The notes below the pieces were generated by a model. The model was not told the DNA's origin, made no database searches, and saw only the letters and a list, made by a program, of their open reading frames with translations. Below, one piece after another: positions 24,201 to 31,618 of a DNA stretch of 64,000 nt. Within the stretch, counting starts at the first letter, position 1. Every line of letters starts with the position of its first letter. The position numbers and the translations under genes are program-made. This DNA comes from Acanthococcus lagerstroemiae (lineage: Eukaryota > Arthropoda > Insecta > Hemiptera > Eriococcidae): assembly GCA_031841125.1 (NCBI GenBank), contig CM063113.1, positions 26,681,312 to 26,745,311 on the forward strand, given 5' to 3'.

Positions 24201-27200
24201 TTCATTGAGTCACTTACACGGATAATTATGATTAAAACACAATTTGTATACACTTTTTTATTCATGTTTAGATCAACATCATCCAGCGATTTCGCACCAT
24301 CTTGCAACAACCATCCAAGCTTATTCACTAAAACAGCGAGGCATTATATTATGGGTTTTTTCATCGATGTTTTCAATACATAGTATTTTCCGCATTTCAT
24401 GCACTGCGTAGCGTTTCTTCCTTTTTTCTTCTCAATTTTTTCAAACGTTCTTCGGTGAATTGCCAAGGTTTACAAACCAGTATCATTATAGTTACGTATA
24501 TGGAAACTTGTTATTAGTTTTGATTTTAGTACCTGAATACATTTGTATCAAATTATACCTGAACCAGCAAGTGTTCTTCCGAAGCACAAAATGATTGCGT
24601 GCTGAACGTTTCACGCGCGACAATACTCGTTGAACTGGAAGTACAGAATTTTTTTTAAATACTGCATTAGCTCCAAGTCAGGCGAATGGAATGGATCTAC
24701 GTGGAAAATAGTTGGATACGTAAAATAATGATGTAGATGAGGATGGTCATTTGCTGTTATTTACTATACGTCTTCAATTTTAATAACGTATTTAAAAGCT
24801 GTTTCTTGGAACAGCTGAGTACCTTCCGAGCATCAATATGCTAGTATGTACGAATTTCGACTGTTCACTGCTCATACTCGCCAGTGAGAAGAGAGCTAAG
24901 ATCAGATAACAGTTTTGGACCGTAAGGAAAAGATCTAAGGGAGGGGGGGGGGGTTGTTAATCCAAATTCGAATATTTCTGAAATAAGGACATCTTACTAA
25001 ATATTCTTAATTTAAATTTCTTTCAAGTTGTTCTATTGCCCACTGCCCAGATAATAAGCAAATGCAAGAAAACGGAGAAGATTTTGGTGCATTGAGCATG
25101 AAATCAGAAGCGCACAGAAAGAGGAGCATCTGGAGTTTTCCTCAGGCCGAAAGCAAAGAGGTTCCAAAATAATATCATTTTCCAATCAATTATTACTATA
25201 TGAATGTAATGCTTAATTTTTCGTTTGCTAGTGTATACACTTTCTCTCTGATTTTTAGTTAGTTACTCTATCTCCAATCAGGCTCGTCCGTTATATTTGT
25301 ATGCATCAGTCCTCATAATTACCTACCAAGAAATGAATACCGGAAATGCAAGTATGCCAGGTGCCATTTTTTCGAAATCAATTTTTTGGCGCGAATTACG
25401 CGCGAATTTGCATCCCACATGTATACATATACCACTACTCAAAGAGGTTTTTATATTTCCAACAGAAGATTCGCTTTCTCTGTAACTTCACAACAGTATT
25501 TTGATGCAAAAACCATGTTAGGTAAGTGTCATTTGTAAAACTTTTCAAAGTATGCTAAGTACCAGTTCTTATGTTAGTATCCATTTTCAACTGCCTTCAC
25601 TCTTTTAGTACTGATTAGTATGCATTGCAAACTTATTTCGCCTTCGCCTGTAGAATTTGGTTTTGACATCTAGCGTTGGTACTTCGCATTTCCAGCGTTC
25701 AAATGTACAGGTACTTATTCTCTCTAAATGTATCATTTGATTTATTATAACTAAGCAGAAAATGGGTGTCATCTGTTCGAAAAGTGAAAGATGTTCTCGC
25801 TCTTTTCGCTTCAATTAATTCAAAATAGGTGCTGCTATTATGCTTTCACATCAAACAAATCTATTTGATTCATGAACCCATTAAGGCGATAACACTTTGA
25901 ATTTAATAATATTATATGTCTGAACAAAGTTCTGGTAAATGCAATCTCTTAATTATGGATAGCATTGATCGTGTTTTTAGAACAGACACGCTCTTATTAA
26001 TATTCAAAGCATTCAAAACTAAAAATGAAAACTGTCCTGTCACTCAAATGAACTTGAGTTCTTGCAATGAAGTTGAAAATATTGGCTCTATACGAAGAAA
26101 TTTTTTATCAGGGAAGGGGGAATGGACTCGTGAGTTGTCACTTTTTTCCTAAGGATCTAGGGACTCATCTTTTTGGGGGCTGCATCGTGTCCGAAAAATG
26201 AGAGCACGCCCATGGTTAAACTTTTTAAAATCTTAAATTAAAATCTTCAAAATCTCCTGCTAGCTGCTGGGCTGATGGCTGCTAAGCCGTAGTAGTAGTT
26301 AGGAGCTAGAAATCCGCAGAAAATAGGCGAGGTTAAGCAAAACAAGACCAAGCGACCATTTATTGACAGAATAAGCTATTAATGGTATAGTATCCTTGGA
26401 AAGAGCGTTAAAGATAGAATTTTTCAATTCCCCCCCCCCTCCCGAATCTAAAATGTGTACTCACGTTGAAAAAATTTTATCAGTCAACTCTATGTCATAA
26501 TTCGGGCCGGTCAGCGTTAGTGTCGCGCACAATGAAATTGATGGGCGGTGCGGGTGGTGGACGGAAGCTTTTGTTAAATCAATGAAATCACTTTTCATGT
26601 TGTGAGAAGGTAACTTCTAGGAAATCTTACGCTCTACAAATTTTGTTATTTTAATTTTTTCGCTAAATGGCTTCGTTCTCGACTTATTTTGAGATAACTC
26701 AATTAACATTCAAATGGGGAAATCGTCCTGATCCCGTTTTCAATTTTACCGATTGTAACGCTCCTAGCGGATGACCGGCCCGAATATAGTTTCTACTTTC
26801 TACTTTCTTTCAAAAGTTCAAAAACATGTCTTCGCACGTTCACACTATTCACGTTTTTTTGAAAAATAGATTTTGTCGCTTGGTTCTGTTCTGCTTAATT
26901 GTGTCTGTAAAAATATCGATATATCGTTGAGTACGTTCTAGAAAAATGTACCTAAACAACTGTTAACGTAATGTTCTAAATATTTTTCAGCGGCAGAAGA
27001 CAAATGCTTGGCATTGTTATCAGCCGATCAGCGTTTCCTACGGATAAAGCCAATGAAAATCTTCCTAATATCTTTTTTTGCCAAGTTTCTATCCTTGAAT
27101 TGTTGTAATTCCTTTAAATTTATAATAACAATTTTTGCAAAGTTATCTTGAAATTAAAATTATATTTAAAATATAAATTAATTAGATTGGAGTATCATTT

Positions 27201-30200
27201 GTACAGATTTGATATTAGTATTACTTCTCCTTTGTTGAAGTGATACCATGTGAAGAGATGTCAAAATGTTCCTTTGTCTTTTTTTTGCGTTGTTCGTCCT
27301 TCAAGCGTTTCGTGACTTTCCAAGGGTTTAAATGATATACTTTCTTAGCTAATAATACTTTCTTAGATCCTATATTTATTCTTTTGTTAATTTATTATTA
27401 TGATTGATCTAATGACTTGAAATTTCCATCAGTAGTATCTACCAGCTACTACTTACCTAAACTATCTGTTGTATTTAAGTCGGCATTTTCGTGAAGTATA
27501 ATATGTAGTCATGATGATAAGGCATTGATATCTTTTTTTACAGGTATCTGAGAACGCATTATGATACTCTGAAACTAAATCCGAATGCATCCCTGAAAGA
27601 AGTGAAGGATGCTTACTTTAGTCTTTCAAAGAAGGTGAGCGTTTCAATGTTGTTCTTACTAAAGAATTGATAACCTGTGCGGCACTACAATCGTCGTATA
27701 ACCATCGCTAATTTTGTTTCAGTATCATCCCGATTTACACCCGAATGATTCTAGTTGCTCCGAAAGGTTTATTAAATTACAGGAAGCCTACAAAGTACTT
27801 AGTAATCCTGAAAGTAGGAAAAATTATGATGCTACTATCAAGCGACGAACGGGTTATTCGTATTCTTCGACTAAAGGCAATCCTCGCCCTTATGGTCATC
27901 CTGATTTTACCCAACGAGATGAATGGCTTCGAGCCGATCAAGAGAGGTATGTGGTCACATTTGGGAGAATGCTTCCGGGTATTGTAAAACGACTACGTAC
28001 TTCCATGAATAACATGGTTTGTTGTTGAAAATGAATGAAGCGGATGATTGATATTTCGTGTTGCGAAAATGATAAAATTGTGTTTTAATTGTGAGCAGGA
28101 GAGAAGCAAAATTCAAACAGGAATTCGGTAGTAACGAATTTAATAGATTCTACAGCAGACCTCAAAATGTGAGTCCCGAAGAATTGGAACAATACTTCAA
28201 ATTCAAAAAGGCGAACCCTCAGAAATTTATATTAATATTTTTCGGTGGTATGATGTTGGTTGCAGTGGCCGAAGCTGCGTTCTCAACGTGAGTTAAATTT
28301 CGAGATTATATTTGTTACGATTTGCAGAATTAGTCTGAATATTTGAACAAATTTTCAGCTAGATACTTCATTAAAAAATCTTCGTGAGAAGGATCGAGTA
28401 AAGTACAGAAGATACACTTTGCTAACTTCAAGCCCGTGATGATGTAGGGTATCTCACCATGTCAGTCATTCGACTATCCACATGATATTGCTAGACATGA
28501 CGGTTAATGTTGCCTGCTTGGAAAGTTGAACGGACCAAAATAATTTTTTTACCACACGGCGTGAATCTCCTTCATGTGTTCGAACTCGAAGCATTAAAAT
28601 AAGCTGCATATGTGGACAAATTACTTTGTATGTGAATTGAAAGGGCACATCGTATTTAAATATCCGCTGGTGCTTTTCCTTGAGGCAAATGGCTGTGCAT
28701 TTTCAGAACGATACACGAATGCTACTAAGAACCGTGACACAGTTTTCTCTCACACATGAAAATTGGTTGTGAAGACTCAGGAAGAACGTTGTCATAACTT
28801 CCAAAATTGAATTTCGTTTATCGCAATCGGATTTTAGAAGTTTTACTAACAGAACACTGTCGTAACTTCCCGTGTAGCCTACGTTGAATGCTCTGTGCTC
28901 ATCTGGAAAGTTGCAATAGTATTTCACTGATAGAACTCCAGTAATCCAATTGCGAAGAATTGAAAACGACGATTTTTTTCGTAAGTTACCACAATATCCT
29001 TCTCGCGGTGCGATGTGTGGTATTGAATTCTTTATCGCCCCTTTAATTTGCAAAACAGGTAAAAACGTTGGCGTGGCCAATTCCGATTTCGTAAAAACTA
29101 CCATGTTATTTTTCAAGATTTTTCTGTTGGATTAGAATCTCACTTAGAAAAACCTGCAACTTGCGTTAAAATTTGATCCCAGATAGCCCCCTGCTTAATT
29201 CTATCTTAGAATCTTACTAAGAAAAACCTGCGATCTTCATTGAAGTATGAATCCACAGAGTCCTTAATGCGTGTACATTACCAATTGTAACCTTCAGAGA
29301 GATTAAGTTGCGAGTCGCGGAACATTCATGAATTCGTCCCTTCAGTTTTTCGAGGTGGGCAACATGTTCTTACTACAGATCATTACTCGCAAACATTGAA
29401 ATGATCAGAAACACTAACCAGACTGAAGTGAAGAATACAAAATTTTGAGAAAACAAAGTAAGAACAAGAAAATTTCAAGAATAAATGGAAATCTTAAAAA
29501 TAAAAACAGGACCTAACGACTTGATAAGTCAGCAACAAATTTTGGCTGCAAAATATTCTCATTAATAGCTCAAAGAACACTGTACAACACAAACAAACAA
29601 GAACATTTGATAGGGTCAGACACAACTAGATATTGGTTACACCCAACACGAACTAATCAATAGGAAAAAAACAAGACTGCTTCTCACCATACGGTATTAC
29701 CCAAAATCATGCAGGTCACACACTGAAAAAACTCGTAGAAGGTAGAAGTAAGATACAGCTAAAGATGGCCTAATAGCCGAAAATGTTTCTGTGCCATTAA
29801 ACTACTGGAAGTGAATTCTGAAATGTCATTTACAGAGATTGAAAAAGGTTCAAGCACTCTCTTATTGTCGCCTGGCAAGGGTTGAAACACCCTGTATGGT
29901 CAATGTATTACATCTGTTTGAAATGAGATTGTGTTTTGAGTCTAAAACCCTATCGTAAGAATTTCTGATTCCGGGCTGCTATCATCCGCTAATAATGTAT
30001 TTATTTGTTTTTTAAGGTACAAAAGAGATCACCGGAATATAGGTAACTATTATGATCCGCATGGACAGTACAGAAGGTACGTGAATCCATATTCGGATTC
30101 ATACATCAAAGAAATAGAGAGGAGGCAGCGACTTGCAGAATTTGAAGACCAGAGACAGAGAATAAACGATATGAGGTACGGTGAAATGATGAATCGGAAT

Positions 30201-30239
30201 AATCGGGGAGCTACACCAGACTTACCTTCAGATGAGTAG
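12056..30239 (+). CDS. DNAJC4: DNAJC4-like J-domain membrane protein gene, 5 coding exons (first one proposed)
   Basis: Exons 27544-27634, 27723-27946, 28099-28287 and 30017-30239 are joined by GT-AG introns in matching phases. With the proposed first exon (12056-12195) the protein is 288 aa. It has a J domain at about 51-110 with the HPD motif at 79-81, which stimulates Hsp70 ATPase activity; a linker; one hydrophobic segment at about 196-213 (KFILIFFGGMMLVAVAEAAF); and a charged C-terminal tail rich in Arg, Glu and Gln. An N-terminal J domain followed by a single membrane span and a basic tail is the layout of DNAJC4, whose biology is poorly known. The proposed N-terminus is basic, rich in Ser and Cys and nearly free of acids after residue 10, so a mitochondrial or membrane destination is possible. 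Intron 1 would be about 15.3 kb and holds a LINE and nested MITEs. Assignment to the DNAJC4 family is moderately sure; the J domain is certain. Confidence 0.8.
12290..12640. repeat. Degenerate tandem repeat, ~130-150 bp unit
   Basis: AATTCGAATTTGCAAATATTTTC-like words recur at about 12310, 12465 and 12593, each followed by a Y-rich run and CCAATGATyC. The same repeat occurs at 20990-21300. Non-coding. Confidence 0.55.
13070..13210 (+). repeat. Degenerate TCTG/TCTA simple repeat
   Basis: Pyrimidine-rich tetranucleotide tract (TCTATCTCTCT, CTGTCTGCCTGTCTATT) in intron 1 of the DNAJC4-like gene. Confidence 0.5.
13335..13795. mobile_element. Palindromic foldback element, ~215-bp arms
   Basis: Left and right halves are inverted copies: CAACACTTCATTCGC / GCGAGTGAAGTGTTG, ACTCCTTGTAT / ATACAAGGAGT, GTATTCCCTTGCGAGC / GCTCGCAAGGGAATAC, CATTTTCATGTCTGC / GCAGACATGAAAATG, GACTGCGCCGACATGAGAATG and its complement. 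Only about 40 bp separates the arms near 13550. The ends carry GACTGACTGACTG on the left and CAGTCAGTC on the right. Probably a head-to-head dimer MITE; no coding capacity. Confidence 0.7.
13838..14147 (+). repeat. AAGTAACGTTTTT repeat, about 3 units, ending at a LINE
   Basis: Units share GTAACG-TTTTTCC-GTTTGTG, TGCCAAAG-AAAGACA and GAAAATGTCAAAAT. A fourth unit lies alone at 2918-2985. The array runs directly into the LINE remnant at 14147, so it may be its 5' UTR repeats, or an unrelated array it inserted beside. Confidence 0.55.
14147..16770 (+). pseudogene. Degraded RTE-like LINE, endonuclease and reverse transcriptase
   Basis: Frame fragments in one order spell a non-LTR retrotransposon ORF2. 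The apurinic-type endonuclease begins SLNVRTLNNEENLVELEEAF at about 14152, continues DILGLAEINREG, GVGFLIEKNG and AIGDLNSQIG (14542), and ends near 14990. Reverse transcriptase follows: IPSEWKKSDIILLYKKGD (15628), FRRGFSTIDN (15793) and LRFADDIALIAS near 16181, then CVFPALSCGCQTWSL near 16540. No RNase H follows, which fits the RTE clade. Many frameshifts and stops, including a poly(A) slip at 14684, make it dead. It lies in intron 1 of the DNAJC4-like gene in the sense direction. Confidence 0.85.
16771..17774. other. Intronic, no recognisable feature
   Basis: Includes a frame at 17500-17769 without domains. AATGTAAGGAAAGG / TGTAAAGAAAG words near 17300 suggest weak local duplication only. 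Confidence 0.4.
17775..18010. repeat. Dispersed repeat M5, copy 1
   Basis: Words such as AGCAAGTTAATAAAAAGGAGCC, GTCGACTTAAATTT and a C-run align with 22130-22158 plus 23874-23992, where the same repeat is split by a hAT insertion. Confidence 0.5.
19180..20740. mobile_element. Foldback-like element with tandem-repeat arms
   Basis: Left arm 19180-19710 holds four ~132-bp units; the GGCTCCAC-like word recurs at about 19252, 19384, 19515 and 19646. Right arm about 20310-20740 holds three units of the same repeat in reverse orientation (AGCCCCGTGGAGCCTGAA, GAAATGAATTCAGCGA). A ~600-bp centre separates them. No transposase is seen. The architecture resembles Drosophila FB-type foldback elements, whose arms are also tandem repeats, but no sequence relation is claimed. 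Confidence 0.6.
19860..20880 (+). repeat. Direct repeat pair around the foldback right arm
   Basis: 19880-20010 and 20765-20880 share GTTAA-TCC-, CGA(A/G)CT, and CACGAG(T/C)TAACCTTTTCTG followed by ATTTTGCTC-AACTT. The copies flank the inverted right arm and may mark a duplication. Confidence 0.5.
20990..21300. repeat. Degenerate tandem repeat related to 12290-12640
   Basis: Two units with AATTCGAATTTGCGAAGATT and GATGATACACC/GCCAACGAAC contexts; same word order as the 12.3-kb array. Confidence 0.5.
21499..21656. mobile_element. hAT-type MITE, 158 bp
   Basis: Ends CAGGGCTGTATACAAGG and CCTGGATACGGCACTG; flanks CTTATAAT (21491-21498) and CTTGTAAT (21657-21664), a 7/8 match. Non-coding. Confidence 0.7.
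22159..23873. mobile_element. hAT-type element with exact 8-bp target duplication, host of a nested insertion
   Basis: Ends CAGCGGTGGCAGCC and GGCTATACCACCGCTG with GCCCTTTG exactly repeated at 22151-22158 and 23874-23881. GGTGTAGCAA-like words recur at both ends (22170-22250 and 23765-23845). The middle is occupied by a second hAT-type unit (22386-23589). Without it the element is about 500 bp and non-autonomous. Confidence 0.85.
22386..23589. mobile_element. Composite hAT-type unit: two M4 MITEs around 680 bp, one shared 8-bp duplication
   Basis: 22386-22640 and 23321-23589 are direct copies of MITE family M4 (GACGAAACTTGACT..., AAATTTGCCGAC, CAAA(A/C)TTTGCCGACTGC, ATAGTTTC). The outer flanks TACAAAAC (22378-22385) and TACAAAAC (23590-23597) are identical, whereas the inner flanks show no duplication. 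The simplest reading is that the whole 1204 bp moved as one unit. Confidence 0.75.
23993..26332. other. Intronic, no recognisable feature
   Basis: AT-rich intron 1 sequence of the DNAJC4-like gene. Frames are short and domain-free. A G-run lies near 24942. Confidence 0.4.
26333..26898. mobile_element. MITE, family M1, copy 3, interrupted
   Basis: Inverted ends TTAAGCAAAACAAGACCAAG and CTTGGTTCTGTTCTGCTTAA; interior words CTTGGAAAGAGCGTTAAAG and TGTGTACTCACGTTGAAAAA match copies at 6861 and 32087. A second MITE sits at 26500-26785; about 280 bp remain without it. Confidence 0.75.
26500..26785. mobile_element. MITE nested in M1, 286 bp, 3-bp duplication
   Basis: Perfect ends ATTCGGGCCGGTCA and TGACCGGCCCGAAT. 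Comparison with the uninterrupted M1 copy at 7018 (GCCATATAGTTTCTA) gives the empty site GTCATATAGTTTCTA and an ATA duplication (26497-26499, 26786-26788). A 3-bp duplication hints at the PIF/Harbinger group, though ATA is not its usual TWA. Confidence 0.75.
27544..27634 (+). CDS. DNAJC4-like gene, J-domain exon (helices I-II)
   Basis: Acceptor tttttttacag|GTATCTG, donor AAGAAG|GTGAGC. It encodes YLRTHYDTLKLNPNASLKEV and onward to FSLSKK, the first half of a J domain: helix I with the Tyr-Asp-x-Leu signature, then helix II. The upstream phase requires two bases from a preceding exon. Confidence 0.88.
27723..27946 (+). CDS. DNAJC4-like gene, HPD exon (helices III-IV and linker)
   Basis: Acceptor ttttgtttcag|TATCATCCC, donor GAGAG|GTATGT. 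It starts YHPDLHPND with the invariant HPD tripeptide, then FIKLQEAYKVLSNPESRKNY (helix III), and a Ser/Gly/Tyr-rich linker ending DEWLRADQER. The frame stays open into the intron as far as 28028, but the strong donor and the phase of the next exon set the true end. Confidence 0.88.
28099..28287 (+). CDS. DNAJC4-like gene, membrane-segment exon
   Basis: Acceptor attgtgagcag|GAGAGAAG, donor CAAC|GTGAGT. It encodes a basic/acidic linker and then a hydrophobic stretch KFILIFFGGMMLVAVAEAAF, about 18 residues long enough to span a membrane. No second membrane segment is seen, so single-pass anchoring is likely. Confidence 0.85.
28288..30016. other. Last intron of the DNAJC4-like gene
   Basis: No repeat or domain was recognised; the minus-strand frame at 28703-29116 (137 aa) has no assignable motif. 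Confidence 0.5.
30017..30239 (+). CDS. DNAJC4-like gene, last coding exon
   Basis: Acceptor gttttttaag|GTACAAAAG; stop TAG at 30237-30239. It encodes a 73-residue soluble tail: Tyr-rich (NYYDPHGQYRRYVNPYSDSY), then a probable helix (EIERRQRLAEFEDQRQRIND), ending PDLPSDE. The helix is compatible with a short coiled coil. Confidence 0.85.
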
Positions 30240-30365
30240 AGTGTGTAATGGTGTTTACAAAACATAGTGTTACTGTAGTTTCTATGGTTTTTAATACGAT
30301 CGTTGTAATTATTTAATATATTCTTTGTTTCTGTTTGTATATTGATCTTATCCATCTGTGACGTA

Positions 30366-30511
30366 CAGAAGCGCAAATAGGGCTCAGAACGGGGGGGGGC
30401 TTGAGCCCCCTTACTATGAAGCAACACCACCCCGCATCATTTTCTTTGGTAATTGTTAAGAGTTTGGGGGGGGCTAAGCCCCCCCCCAAGCCCCACCTAT
30501 TTGCGCCTATG
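30366..30511. mobile_element. hAT-type MITE in the DNAJC4-like 3' UTR region
   Basis: Ends CAGAAGCGCAAATAGG and CCTATTTGCGCCTATG; flanks GTGACGTA (30358-30365) and GTGACATA (30512-30519), 7/8. Contains G8-9 and C-runs that could pair into a hairpin. Confidence 0.8.
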
Positions 30512-31088
30512 GTGACATAGAAATCTAGAAGAATCGGCGATGGAGTAATACTTGTAAAACACTTTTTACTCGTGCATAGGCAGCGATTGTGCATTTCCCA
30601 GCTCATGGAAAACTTTTTTTTTGCCATTACATCGAGCCTGATAGTATGCACTTAACTGTTTCTAATATATTGTCTTCTATTCAGCTTGTCTGCCTACTGT
30701 TCTAGTACAGATATTAATTAGTGTGCCATATACGAACAGTCTTCGAATGTACCTAATACCTATCCACGTATGAACTAGCCAAACAACGCCATGTTTCTCT
30801 AAAAGTTTTAGGAAATTTGCAAGGGGAACACTTTTTTAAAAACCTACATTTTTCCTTTTGAGAAAGCAAAATGTCAAAATTACCGAGACCTACATGACAA
30901 AATTTAAAAGACTGTTGAACTCGTGATATTTGGGCCCATGCCTCATACTTTCTTTAGCCTAATATTCTCGCGATACTTGTACCCTGGAACGTCCGGAATA
31001 GTGATTCTTCTATCATGTTTGCGTACAAGCCTGCTGGAGCTGTGGTCTTGGTCACCGTATTTCTCCATTAAGCTATAAATTCTACATC

Positions 31089-31094
31089 AATAAA
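31089..31094 (+). terminator. Poly(A) signal AATAAA, plus strand
   Basis: AATAAA followed by a run of A and then a T-rich tract, about 850 bp downstream of the DNAJC4-like stop codon. It is the best plus-strand signal in this interval. Confidence 0.4.
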
Positions 31095-31109
31095 AAAAAC
31101 TCGTGGTTT

Positions 31110-31129
31110 TTTATTTTATTTTATTTATT
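31110..31129 (-). terminator. Clustered minus-strand poly(A) signals
   Basis: The T-rich stretch reads as overlapping AATAAA hexamers on the minus strand, about 290 bp past the acetyltransferase stop codon. It lies within about 30 bp of the plus-strand signal, so the convergent transcripts probably overlap slightly. Confidence 0.4.
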
Positions 31130-31413
31130 TACTTTTTTAATGTTACTCAGGTACGAAATTTTACACATAGATAATTTACACGTACAAATAATAAATTAAT
31201 TAACATAATACTGTAGTAACTTTTTCAAACCGTTCACACCTTTAGCATCATCGCGTCAGATCAAAATACGTCCGGCACATGAGACTCTAGCATGTGGTAA
31301 TAAATTTTAACAAATGAGTTCATCAATATACACACGTTATAACAATATTTTGAAGATAGGGCTATTCATTAATAAATACCTAATTTTCTTAATGTTCACT
31401 CTTTACAAAATAT

Positions 31414-31618
31414 TTAAACATTCAGTGGTAATACGTAGGTTGTGGCGCATGAATGAGGAGGTTGAGTGTTAAAAATGCGGTTTCCTTCGCTGTCAACGTA
31501 GTCGGCATATGATAACGAATAGATGCGTTTGAAGCCCAAACGGACCACAGCTTTGCTGGAGAAGTGACTTGAGCAGTCGACCTTTATCATTGGAATGTTG
31601 TGCTCAATCGCTAGTTCT
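31414..31618 (-). CDS. AANAT-like gene, coding exon 4 and stop
   Basis: The acceptor is tttttttccag|AGAACT; the stop TAA is at 31416-31414. It encodes residues 196-263, including DCSSHFSSKAVVRLGF (210-225) and the C-terminal SYADYVD and TYVLPLNV strands characteristic of insect AANAT-like enzymes. The exon completes the Arg196 codon begun in exon 3. Confidence 0.9.

Larger units (their letters stand above)
30240..31115 (+). other. Probable DNAJC4-like 3' UTR
   Basis: Between the TAG and the first strong plus-strand poly(A) signal (AATAAA at 31089-31094) there is no other coding sequence. A 146-bp hAT-type MITE (30366-30511) sits inside. The UTR extent is inferred; weaker signals such as AATATA near 30317 could end the transcript sooner. 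Confidence 0.4.
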
